Shown: positions 1-6,129 of the stretch, one piece after another
How positions within the stretch are numbered: position 1 is the first letter of the stretch
Layout: each line of letters opens with the position of its first letter
Origin: an uncultured Sphingobium sp.
GTDB lineage: Bacteria; Pseudomonadota; Alphaproteobacteria; Sphingomonadales; Sphingomonadaceae
Reading direction: 5' to 3'
Assembly (NCBI GenBank): GCA_946479185.1
Contig: CAMLFF010000087.1
Coordinates: 1-10,275, forward strand
Length of the DNA: 10,275 nt
The notes under the pieces: generated by a model
Told to the model about the DNA's origin: nothing
The model's database searches: none
Seen by the model: the letters and a program-made list of their open reading frames with translations, nothing else
Translations under genes and position numbers: made by a program

Positions 1-497
1 TGACCATCGATCCGCTCCAGCCAGATCGGGCGGTTGCCAGCCAGTCCGGCCAGATCCGCAGCGGTCGGGAAGCGCCCGAGGCCCCATGCCTGATGGTTCC
101 AGCCTGAGCCGATGATCCACGGGCGGCCCGGATTGGCGGCGGCGAAGGTGGCGATCTTCTGCTTGGCATCCTCAAGCGAGGTGGCCCCGCTCAGGTCCAG
201 ATTGAGCCGCGCAAAACCAAGCTCGATCACATGCCCATGCGCATCGATCATGCCGGGGATGAGCGTGCGGCCCTTGCCATCATAGCGAAAGTCAGGCCGT
301 TCCGGGCGCTTGTCGCCGCGTGACAGGCGGCGCTGCACGCGCCCGTCATTGTCGACGACCAGCCCGGTGAAATGCACCAGCTCGCCGGTCTCATCCACGG
401 TGAGGCCGTTCACATTGTCGATCAGCCCGGTGGCGACGGCAGGCGTGGCAATGAGCAGCGCTACCGCCAGCGCAACCAGCTTTTTACGAACGATCAT
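1..497 (-). CDS. Exported YtcJ-like amidohydrolase (family 3), N-terminal part, cut by window edge
   Basis: This is the first 165 codons of a metal-dependent hydrolase that continues beyond base 1. Residues 1-22 form a classic signal peptide (MIVRKK, a hydrophobic LVALAVALLIA core, then PAVA), so export to the periplasm is expected. Residues 80-89 read IPGMIDAHGH; the HxH pair (H87, H89) is the first metal-binding motif of the amidohydrolase superfamily. Downstream residues (IIGSGWNHQAWGLGRFPTAADLA) resemble the YtcJ/family 3 amidohydrolases, which act on N-acyl or amide substrates and whose natural substrates are mostly unknown. The start is the ATG at 497-495, which overlaps the stop of the upstream dehydrogenase gene (ATGA), so the two are translationally coupled. 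The catalytic C-terminal two thirds is missing only because the window ends, so this is not evidence of a pseudogene. The family call is good; the substrate is unknown. Confidence 0.85.
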   Translation of the reverse strand, partial: MIVRKKLVALAVALLIATPAVATGLIDNVNGLTVDETGELVHFTGLVVDNDGRVQRRLSRGDKRPERPDFRYDGKGRTLIPGMIDAHGHVIELGFARLNLDLSGATSLEDAKQKIATFAAANPGRPWIIGSGWNHQAWGLGRFPTAADLAGLAGNRPIWLERIDG

Positions 498-1363
498 GGC
501 TTGCGCAGACGCCTCACCAATGCGCTCGTATCCTGTCTGCCCCCGCCCAGTGCAGTCACTTCCGCATAATATTGGTCGACCAGCGCCGTCATGGGCAGCG
601 TCGCGCCTAGCGCCTTGGCTTCATCAAGCGCTAGCCCTAAATCCTTGCGCATCCACTCGACGGCAAATCCGAAGTCGAACCTGTCCTCGCTCATGCTCTG
701 CCAGCGATTATCCATCTGCCAGCTCTGCGCTGCGCCGCCGGAAATTGCCTCATAGACTTTGCCGAGGTCCAGCCCTGCAGCCTGCGCGAACCGCAGCGCT
801 TCGCTCACGCCCTCAAGCACGCCTGCAATGCAAATCTGGTTGACCATCTTGGTTGCCTGGCCCGCGCCCGCTTCTCCGCAATGCACGATGCGCGCGGCAT
901 AGCATTGCATCACCAGCCGCGCCGCCGCGACAGCCGCTTCACGACCACCGCACATGACCGAGAGCTTGCCCGCTTCCGCGCCGGATTGCCCGCCCGAGAC
1001 GGGCGCATCGACGAAGTGCAGTCCGCGATTGCTGGCCTCTTCCGCCAGTTGCCGCGCGATCTTGGCGGAGACGGTGGTGTGGTCCACAAACAGCCCGCCG
1101 GGCTTCATCGTGCGGAAGGCGCCATCCCGCCCGATGGTGACGGCGGAGAGATCATCATCCGTGCCAACACAGCTGATAACGATCTCGCTATCTTCCGCCG
1201 CCTGCGCGGGGCTCACAGCAGCCGTGCCGCCATGCCTGTCCACCCAGGCCTGTGTCTTGCCCATCGAGCGATTGAAGACCGAAAGCTCATGCCCTGCTGC
1301 GGCGAGATGGCCGGCCATTGGCCCACCCATTACGCCCAACCCGATAAACGCGATTTTTGCCAT
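494..1363 (-). CDS. NAD(P)-dependent oxidoreductase, 3-hydroxyisobutyrate dehydrogenase family
   Basis: A 289-residue beta-hydroxyacid dehydrogenase, the normal length for the family (MmsB, tartronate semialdehyde reductase GarR/GlxR, and relatives). Visible motifs, in order: the Rossmann dinucleotide fingerprint GLGVMG (residues 8-13); NRS (31-33) at the end of the second strand, where an Arg after Asn usually suggests NADP preference; the substrate loop DAPVSGG (119-125); and GAGQATKMVNQ with the catalytic lysine K172. The C-terminal all-helical domain carries the usual RKDLGLALDEA stretch (239-249). These enzymes oxidise or reduce short beta-hydroxy acids in the cytoplasm; valine or glyoxylate metabolism are possibilities, but the exact substrate cannot be read from the motifs. 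I chose the ATG at 1363 because MAKIAFIGLG is the canonical N-terminus; an upstream in-frame ATG at 1438 would add 25 non-conserved residues and overlap the divergent ilvA gene. It is coupled to the downstream amidohydrolase by an ATGA overlap. Confidence 0.9.
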   Translation of the reverse strand: MAKIAFIGLGVMGGPMAGHLAAAGHELSVFNRSMGKTQAWVDRHGGTAAVSPAQAAEDSEIVISCVGTDDDLSAVTIGRDGAFRTMKPGGLFVDHTTVSAKIARQLAEEASNRGLHFVDAPVSGGQSGAEAGKLSVMCGGREAAVAAARLVMQCYAARIVHCGEAGAGQATKMVNQICIAGVLEGVSEALRFAQAAGLDLGKVYEAISGGAAQSWQMDNRWQSMSEDRFDFGFAVEWMRKDLGLALDEAKALGATLPMTALVDQYYAEVTALGGGRQDTSALVRRLRKP

Positions 1364-1420
1364 AGCGCGGGCATAGAGCCTGTTTGCAGGATACGCCAGA
1401 TGGGAGTAGGGGCGAGCGCC

Positions 1421-2695
1421 ATGAACAGGATCGACCAAGTGGCGCCCGCGATGGCCCCCACGCTGACTGGCACTGCTGATGCGCTGCCGGTTTCCCTCGC
1501 TGATGTACGCGCGGCGGCTGCGCGCATTTCCGGCTCGATCCTGCGCACGCCGACGCTGGTGAGCAAGACGCTCTCACAGATTACTGGTGCGACCGTTTAT
1601 CTCAAATTCGAGAACCATCAGTTCACTGCTGCCTACAAAGAGCGCGGCGCGCTCAATCGCCTGCTGCTGCTGAGCGATGAAGCGCGCGCAAAGGGCGTCA
1701 TCGCGGCGTCTGCTGGCAATCATGCGCAGGGCCTCGCCTATCATGGCGCGCGGCTAGGCGTGCCTGTCACCATCGTGATGCCCCTGACGACGCCAATCGT
1801 GAAGGTGATGCAGACCGAGGGCCATGGCGCGACCGTAGTGCTGGAGGGCGAGAAGTTCGAGGATGCCTATGCCCATGCCAGGCTGCTGGAAGCCGAGCGC
1901 GGCCTAACGTTTGTGCATCCTTTTGACGAGGCGGACATCATCGCGGGGCAGGGCACTGTCGCGCTGGAAATGCTGGAAGATGCGCCGGATATCGACACAC
2001 TGGTCATCCCCATCGGAGGCGGCGGGCTCTTCTCCGGCATGGCGACCGCAGCGCGCGGCCTCAAGCCCGATATCGAACTGATTGGCGTTCAGGCGCAGCT
2101 TTACCCTTCCATGTATGATGTCATCAAGCAGGCGAGCCTGCCGTGCGATGGCGACACGCTGGCCGAGGGCATTGCGGTGAAGGAGCCGGGCACGCTGACC
2201 CGCCGGTTCGTCTCCGCGCTTTCCAATGATGTGGTGCTGGTGACGGAGCGTGCGCTCGAGCAGGCGGTGGCCATGCTGCTGCAGATCGAGAAGACCGTGG
2301 TCGAGGGCGCAGGCGCCGCCGGGCTTGCCGCGCTGCTTGAGCATAAGGCGATGTTTGCAGGCAAGACCGTGGGCCTCGTGCTGTGTGGCGGCAATATCGA
2401 TACGCGACTGCTGGCGAACGTGCTGCTGCGTGATCTCGCCCGCTCGGGTCGCCTCGCACGGTTGCGCATCATCATGCAGGATCGCCCCGGCGCGCTCTTC
2501 CATGTCGCGCGCATCTTCGACCAGGAAGCGGTGAACATCCTGGAGCTCTCACATCAGCGCATCTTCACCAATCTTCCGGCGAAGGGCCTCAGCCTCGATG
2601 TCGAGTGCGAGACGCGCGATGAAGCCCATCGCCAGCGGCTGATGATTGCGCTGGCCGAAAGCGGCTATGACGTGACGCCGGTGGAACTGGCCTGA
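1421..2695 (+). CDS. ilvA: Threonine ammonia-lyase (threonine dehydratase) with C-terminal ACT domain
   Basis: A 424-residue PLP enzyme that deaminates L-threonine to 2-oxobutanoate, the committed step to isoleucine, in the cytoplasm. The fold-type II signatures are present: FENHQFTAAYKERGALN (63-79) with the Schiff-base lysine K73; SAGNHAQG (97-104); the phosphate-binding glycine loop GGGGL (199-203); and LCGGNID (321-327) near the PLP pyridine. Residues about 347-420 (RLRIIMQDRPGALFHVARIF...) form one ACT domain, so allosteric control by an amino acid is likely. This is the roughly 400-residue single-ACT form rather than the long two-domain E. coli IlvA. The frame stays open upstream to 881, but that extension lies over the divergent dehydrogenase gene and is not conserved-looking. 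In-frame ATGs exist at 1400, 1421 and 1451. I prefer 1421, which follows a purine-rich GGAG/GGGGCGAG stretch, although 1451 remains possible. The next gene (ModE-like) starts 17 bp after the stop. Confidence 0.92.
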   Translation: MNRIDQVAPAMAPTLTGTADALPVSLADVRAAAARISGSILRTPTLVSKTLSQITGATVYLKFENHQFTAAYKERGALNRLLLLSDEARAKGVIAASAGNHAQGLAYHGARLGVPVTIVMPLTTPIVKVMQTEGHGATVVLEGEKFEDAYAHARLLEAERGLTFVHPFDEADIIAGQGTVALEMLEDAPDIDTLVIPIGGGGLFSGMATAARGLKPDIELIGVQAQLYPSMYDVIKQASLPCDGDTLAEGIAVKEPGTLTRRFVSALSNDVVLVTERALEQAVAMLLQIEKTVVEGAGAAGLAALLEHKAMFAGKTVGLVLCGGNIDTRLLANVLLRDLARSGRLARLRIIMQDRPGALFHVARIFDQEAVNILELSHQRIFTNLPAKGLSLDVECETRDEAHRQRLMIALAESGYDVTPVELA

Positions 2696-2712
2696 CGTTT
2701 GTTCGCTGATCG

Positions 2713-3093
2713 ATGACCGAGCCATCGCCCATCAAACTCAAGATCCAGCTGTTCTGCGGGGATGAGATTGCGATGGGGCCGGGCAAGGCTGATTTACTGG
2801 ACGCGATTGCCGAGCATGGCTCCATCTCCGGCGCAGGCCGCGCAATGGGCATGAGCTACCGCCGTGCCTGGCTGCTGGTCGATGCGATGAACCGCTGCTG
2901 GCGCGATCCGCTGGTGGAGACATCACCCGGCAGCTCCCACGGCGGCGGGGCGCGGGTGACGGCGGCGGGGGAGGCGGTGCTGAAGCACTACCGATCCCTG
3001 CAGGCGCGGCTGAGCGGCGCATCGGACTGCCCGGACCAGACGGCGCTGGCGGCAGCGATGCTGGCGGCGCCAAGGGTGAGCCAGAAGGGGTGA
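2713..3093 (+). CDS. ModE-like winged-helix regulator lacking the Mop (molybdate-binding) domain
   Basis: A 126-residue protein matching only the N-terminal DNA-binding half of ModE, the molybdate-responsive repressor. The recognition region GSISGAGRAMGMSYRRAWLLVDAMN (36-60) is the hallmark of this family; it is followed by a wing containing GSSHGGGARVTAAGEAVL (73-90) and a helix KHYRSLQARL that in ModE helps dimerisation. E. coli ModE has two further C-terminal Mop/TOBE domains that bind molybdate; here the protein stops after about 25 more low-complexity residues, so no metal-binding domain is visible. The gene lies 17 bp after ilvA, suggesting shared transcription, and 511 bp upstream of modABC, which is its obvious target. 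No strong Shine-Dalgarno is seen before the ATG. Regulation of modABC is inferred from family and position; how it would sense molybdate is open. Confidence 0.85.
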   Translation: MTEPSPIKLKIQLFCGDEIAMGPGKADLLDAIAEHGSISGAGRAMGMSYRRAWLLVDAMNRCWRDPLVETSPGSSHGGGARVTAAGEAVLKHYRSLQARLSGASDCPDQTALAAAMLAAPRVSQKG

Positions 3094-3128
3094 GGGGTCA
3101 GCGCCTAGAACGCCATTAAAATCAACGT

Positions 3129-3150
3129 CATGCCAGCGAAGGCTGGCATC
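3129..3150 (+). repeat. REP-like palindrome, copy 1
   Basis: A perfect 8 bp inverted repeat, ATGCCAGC (3130-3137) and GCTGGCAT (3142-3149), encloses the 4-base loop GAAG. The CCAGC...GCTGG core resembles the extragenic palindromes common in sphingomonads and other alphaproteobacteria. The second copy lies about 108 bp away in opposite orientation. There is no U-tract, so a Rho-independent terminator is unlikely, although it could act on the mRNA end of the ilvA/ModE-like transcript. Confidence 0.75.
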
Positions 3151-3236
3151 TGTGGCGGCGGTGCGCAACAGTGCGATATGGCATAAAGCAATCGTGATTG
3201 GCGGTAAACTTGAGACCTCGTCCTCTGACGCCGATA

Positions 3237-3258
3237 GATCCCAGCCTACGCTGGGATG
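3237..3258 (-). repeat. REP-like palindrome, copy 2 (inverted relative to copy 1)
   Basis: A perfect 8 bp inverted repeat, ATCCCAGC (3238-3245) and GCTGGGAT (3250-3257), has the 4-base spacer CTAC. Read on the minus strand, this 22-base unit matches copy 1 at 19 of 22 positions. Two of the three differences are the two halves of one stem pair (G-C in copy 1, C-G here), so the stem is preserved. The pair therefore resembles a bacterial interspersed mosaic element made of two inverted REPs. Confidence 0.75.
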
Positions 3259-3330
3259 AGGTTTGAGAGGAACCTCGCTTTCATTCCGGATCTGTTGCGA
3301 GCACTAGGTCGGAAATGGAGGAAGTACCCG

Positions 3331-3477
3331 TCAGTCGACGAAGGTCAACACGGCAACTGCCAACGCAGTCCCAATCGCAAAAAAGGCCCATGCAATTTTT
3401 GGGTGGCGTTTAAACCATGAGCCGAACCAGCGATTTCCCAGCCACGCTCCCAGACCGGCAAGAATCCAATCGTCCAT
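3331..3477 (-). CDS. Small hypothetical membrane protein, 48 residues
   Basis: A short reading frame that I judge real. It begins with an ATG at 3477-3475 and encodes MDDWILAGLGAWLGNRWF, then a basic segment (KRHPK), then one hydrophobic helix, IAWAFFAIGTALAVAVLTFV (residues 28-47), and stops. A purine-rich Shine-Dalgarno, GGGGGAAG, lies just upstream of the ATG on the minus strand. A basic patch followed by a C-terminal transmembrane segment suggests a small inner-membrane protein; the Trp-rich, partly amphipathic N-terminus may lie on the membrane. It sits alone between the REP pair and modA, divergent from modA with 127 bp between the starts. I do not recognise a family and assign no function. 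Confidence 0.6.
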   Translation of the reverse strand: MDDWILAGLGAWLGNRWFGSWFKRHPKIAWAFFAIGTALAVAVLTFVD

Positions 3478-3550
3478 AAGCTTCCCCCAGAAGTCTCGAG
3501 ATGCGGAAGCATATTAGCGCAGTTCTCAGGGTATCACGGACACCAAATCT

Positions 3551-3590
3551 TTGCGACCCAGCGCCAAACCTGTATACGTCGGGCTATAGC
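3551..3590 (+). promoter_or_regulatory. Candidate modA promoter with palindromic ModE-type operator
   Basis: A sigma-70-like pair TTGCGA (3551-3556) and TATACG (3573-3578), with a 16 bp spacer, lies upstream of modA. At the expected transcription start is the 8 bp palindrome GCTATAGC (3583-3590), followed by TTAACG. ModE operators in other proteobacteria are built from TATA-rich palindromic half-sites with CG at the edges, so this is a plausible site for the ModE-like protein encoded just upstream. The match is loose and is offered only as a candidate. Confidence 0.35.
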
Positions 3591-3604
3591 TTAACGGATC
3601 ACCC

Positions 3605-4375
3605 ATGTTCTCTTCCCTGCGCACAGTCTCCCATTTCCTCCTCGCCCTGCTGCTCGCCACTAGCCCAGCGCAGGCGCAGCCACGCGGCCCGCTCGTGCTC
3701 GCCGCCGCGAGCTTGCAGGAGGCGATGACTGATGCTGCCAAGGTCTGGGCCTCGCGCCAACATGCGCGGCCTGTGCTTTCCTTCGCCGGATCATCGGCGT
3801 TGGCCCGGCAGATCGAGGCGGGTGCGCCGGCTGATCTTTTCATCTCCGCCGATGAGCAATGGATGGACCATGTCGCCGCCAAGGGCCGTCTCAAGCCCGG
3901 CACACGTGCGCCATTTCTGCGCAACCAGCTCGTACTGATCGCGCCCACCAGCAGCCGTGCCAGCCTGCGCATCGCGCGCAATTTTCCGCTCGCCCGCGCG
4001 CTCGGCAATGGTCGGTTGGCGATGGCCGATCCCGTCGCGGTTCCGGCGGGGAAATATGGCAGGCAGGCGCTCACCAACCTGGGAGTCTGGGCGAGTGTGC
4101 AAGGCAGCATTGCGCCTGCTGAAAATGTCCGCGCGGCGCTGTTGCTTGTCGAGCGCGGGGAGGTGCCGTTCGGCATTGTTTACGCCACCGATGCGCGCGC
4201 CTCCAGCAAGGTGCGCATTATCGGCACATTCCCGCCCGCCAGTCATGCGCCGATCACTTACCCAATCGCCACGCTCAGAGCATCAAAGCACCCGGAGGCC
4301 GAGGCCTTCCGCCGCTTCCTGCTCTCACGCGAGGGTAAGGCCATTTTTGCGCGTCGTGGTTTTGTAGTGCGATGA
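3605..4375 (+). CDS. modA: Molybdate ABC transporter, periplasmic substrate-binding protein
   Basis: A 256-residue binding protein that captures molybdate (or tungstate) in the periplasm and delivers it to ModBC. Residues 1-24 form a Sec signal peptide with a hydrophobic FLLALLLA core and an AQA cleavage motif. The mature protein starts with LVLAAASLQEAM (30-41), whose Ser36 corresponds to an oxyanion ligand, then FAGSSALARQIEAGAPADLFISAD (60-83) with the second serine pair. ADPVAVPAGKYG (141-152) and IVYATDA (191-197) supply the remaining typical oxyanion-site segments, Tyr193 included. The length is normal for ModA. The Shine-Dalgarno is weak. The stop codon overlaps the modB start (ATGA at 4372-4375), so the two are translated together. 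Molybdate is the usual ligand; the sequence alone does not separate it from tungstate. Confidence 0.93.
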   Translation: MFSSLRTVSHFLLALLLATSPAQAQPRGPLVLAAASLQEAMTDAAKVWASRQHARPVLSFAGSSALARQIEAGAPADLFISADEQWMDHVAAKGRLKPGTRAPFLRNQLVLIAPTSSRASLRIARNFPLARALGNGRLAMADPVAVPAGKYGRQALTNLGVWASVQGSIAPAENVRAALLLVERGEVPFGIVYATDARASSKVRIIGTFPPASHAPITYPIATLRASKHPEAEAFRRFLLSREGKAIFARRGFVVR

Positions 4376-5064
4376 CAGCCGCTGAATGGGAGATTATCAC
4401 GCTCTCGCTCAAGGTGAGCGGCGTTGCGGTGCTGCTCACCATGCCCATTGCCTTCGCGCTCGCATGGCTGCTGGCGCGCGGGCGCTTCCCCGGCAAGATC
4501 CTGCTCGATGCGCTGGTGCATCTGCCGCTCGTGCTGCCGCCGGTCGTGACTGGCTGGCTGCTGCTGATCGCCTTTGGCAATAATGGCCCGTTGGGGCGCT
4601 GGCTGGCGGAATGGCTGGGCTTCACCTTCATGTTCAGCTGGACGGGCGCGGCGCTGGCTGCGGCGATCATGGCGCTGCCGCTGATGGTGCGCGCGATGCG
4701 GCTTTCCATCGAGGCGGTTGATCCGCGCCTTGAGGCTGCTGCCCGCACACTGGGCGCATCGCCTTGGCGCAGCTTCCTCACCATCACGCTCCCGCTCGCC
4801 CGGCCCGGCCTGCTGGCAGGCGCGGTGCTGGGGTTCGCTCGCTCCATCGGCGAGTTTGGCGCGACGATCACCTTCGTCTCCAACATTCCGGGCGAAACGC
4901 AGACGATCCCACTGGCGATTTATGGCGCGCTGCAATTGCCGGGCAATGAGGCGGCGGTCACGCGACTTGCCATCATCGCTGTCGTGCTTTCCCTCGGTGC
5001 GCTCATCATCTCGGAATGGCTCGCGCGCCGCTCTGGCTTGGGGAAGGGCGGCCATGTCCTTTGA
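4372..5064 (+). CDS. modB: Molybdate ABC transporter permease
   Basis: A 230-residue inner-membrane permease, normal length for ModB, with about five hydrophobic helices (near residues 12-35, 50-68, 87-106, 145-170 and 197-216). The cytoplasmic coupling helix carries the EAA motif EAAARTLGASPWRSFLTITLPLARPGLLAG (121-150), which docks on the ATPase. FARSIGEFGATITFVSNIPGETQTIPLAIY (155-184) is a strong ModB signature. The gene starts inside the modA stop codon, and its last 11 bp overlap the start of modC, an arrangement that keeps the subunits in stoichiometric translation. Confidence 0.94.
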   Translation: MTAAEWEIITLSLKVSGVAVLLTMPIAFALAWLLARGRFPGKILLDALVHLPLVLPPVVTGWLLLIAFGNNGPLGRWLAEWLGFTFMFSWTGAALAAAIMALPLMVRAMRLSIEAVDPRLEAAARTLGASPWRSFLTITLPLARPGLLAGAVLGFARSIGEFGATITFVSNIPGETQTIPLAIYGALQLPGNEAAVTRLAIIAVVLSLGALIISEWLARRSGLGKGGHVL

Positions 5065-5686
5065 GATCGAGATACAGCGGCGGCTGGGCGAGGCGCATAT
5101 CGCGCTCTCGCTCGCCAGCGATGGCGGCGTCACCGCGCTGTTCGGCCCCTCCGGCGCTGGCAAAAGCTCCGTGCTGAACATGGTTGCGGGGCTGTTGCGA
5201 CCGGACCGGGGCCGCATTGCGGTTGATGGCGTGCTGCTGTTCGATGATGCGACCGGCGTCAACCTCGCGCCAGAGCAGCGCCGGGCGGGCTATGTGTTTC
5301 AGGATGGCCGGCTCTTCCCGCACAAGCGCGTGCGGGATAATCTGCTCTATGGCTGGCGGCTCGCCGCGCCGGAAAGCCGCTGGATGACGCTCGATCAGGC
5401 GATCGATTTCCTCGGCATCGCGCATCTGCTGGATCGCTGGCCGCGCTCGCTCTCGGGCGGGGAGGCGCAACGCGTAGCCATCGGTCGCGCCTTACTCAGC
5501 GGCCCGCGCTTCCTCCTGATGGATGAGCCGCTCTCTTCGCTCGACGCCGCCCGCCGCGAGGAAATCCTGCGCGTCATCGAGCGTGTGCGGGACGAGCTGA
5601 AGCTGCCAATCCTCTATGTCAGCCATGATCGGGCGGAGGTGGAGCGCTTGGCCTCAACCATCGTGGCGCTCCACCCGCGCGGATAA
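5054..5686 (+). CDS. modC: Molybdate ABC transporter ATP-binding protein, short form without Mop domain
   Basis: A 210-residue ABC ATPase that powers ModB. Motifs: Walker A GPSGAGKS (31-38), Q-loop VFQDGRLFPH (Q83), signature LSGGEAQRVAIGRALL (133-148), Walker B FLLMDEP (153-159, catalytic E158), D-loop SSLD (161-164) and H-loop H191. The VFQDGRLFPHKRVRDNLLYG stretch is typical of ModC. E. coli ModC is about 350 residues and ends in a Mop/TOBE domain; here the chain stops right after the ATPase domain (IVALHPRG). The following gene begins 2 bp later on the opposite strand with no leftover Mop coding, so the short form appears native. The start is the ATG at 5054, because the upstream in-frame extension lies wholly inside modB. 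Confidence 0.92.
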   Translation: MSFEIEIQRRLGEAHIALSLASDGGVTALFGPSGAGKSSVLNMVAGLLRPDRGRIAVDGVLLFDDATGVNLAPEQRRAGYVFQDGRLFPHKRVRDNLLYGWRLAAPESRWMTLDQAIDFLGIAHLLDRWPRSLSGGEAQRVAIGRALLSGPRFLLMDEPLSSLDAARREEILRVIERVRDELKLPILYVSHDRAEVERLASTIVALHPRG

Positions 5687-5688
5687 AC

Positions 5689-6129
5689 TCAGCCCGGCTT
5701 GCGATCCCACACGGAGATCGTGCCTGCATCGCCATCCACGCGCACCCAGTCGCCGGTGCGGATATGGTCGAGCGGATCGCTGTCGCACTCGGTCACGGTC
5801 GGCGTGCGCATCACCACAGCGCCCAGCGCAGCCTTTGTGGTCATGATGTTAAACACCATCGCCACCGGAGACATGCCCCGCAGCTTGGCCATGTGGAAAA
5901 TGCTGGACCAGCCAGACGAGCCCTTCGCGCCGGGGAACACCAGCACCTTGCCCGCAAAGCTCTGGCCCTTGAGCTCATGCCTGCTCTCGATCACCGTGCC
6001 GGTCGCGGGGTTCACGCCGCCCCAGCCGGAGATCGTTTCCAACGTCACCAGCGCTTCACCTTCAGCGACGCCGCCCACGACCTTGCGGCCGGTGATGACG
6101 ATGCGGGGTTTGTCCAAAACCTGCGTCAT
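5689..6129 (-). CDS. Aconitase X small (swivel) subunit, DUF126 family
   Basis: A 146-residue protein of the DUF126/AcnX swivelling-domain family, the mobile domain that closes over the active site of the large subunit. Conserved elements visible are the N-terminal GRKVVGGVAEGEALVT (14-29), SGWGGVNPATGTV (34-46) and above all VLVFPGAKGSSGWSSIF (62-78), whose GSS serines are thought to contact substrate or catalyse proton transfer. I take the ATG at 6129, which overlaps the stop of the large subunit gene (ATGA); an upstream ATG at 6147 would only add six residues inside that gene. Aconitase X enzymes studied so far are cis-3-hydroxy-L-proline dehydratases in bacteria and phosphomevalonate dehydratases in archaea. 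The former role is more likely here, but no other hydroxyproline gene is in view. It converges on modC with only 2 bp between the stops. Confidence 0.88.
   Translation of the reverse strand: MTQVLDKPRIVITGRKVVGGVAEGEALVTLETISGWGGVNPATGTVIESRHELKGQSFAGKVLVFPGAKGSSGWSSIFHMAKLRGMSPVAMVFNIMTTKAALGAVVMRTPTVTECDSDPLDHIRTGDWVRVDGDAGTISVWDRKPG

Larger units (their letters stand above)
3094..3330. other. Intergenic stretch after the ModE-like gene, holding repeats only
   Basis: I see no convincing gene in these bases. They hold the two REP-like palindromes listed separately and a small imperfect hairpin GAGGTT/AACCTC (3258-3263 with 3271-3276). Together with the small minus-strand gene at 3331-3477 and the promoter region at 3478-3604, this accounts for the whole 511 bp gap between the ModE-like gene and modA. 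Confidence 0.6.

Noticed and set aside
310..843. Plus-strand frame of 177 codons
   Set aside because: It is antisense to the amidohydrolase and dehydrogenase genes, with Arg/Ser/Pro-rich composition typical of a GC-rich shadow frame.
881..1420. N-terminal extension of the threonine ammonia-lyase frame by 180 codons
   Set aside because: It lies over the dehydrogenase gene on the other strand; its residues show no family similarity, and the enzyme is complete from 1421.
3478..3604. Molybdenum-cofactor riboswitch before modA
   Set aside because: The leader is too short and shows no multi-stem Moco-type fold; a protein operator is a simpler explanation.
4258..5262. Long minus-strand frame (334 codons) across modB/modC
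   Set aside because: It is opposite well-identified mod genes; the product is low complexity (Arg, Gln, Ala rich) with no domain.
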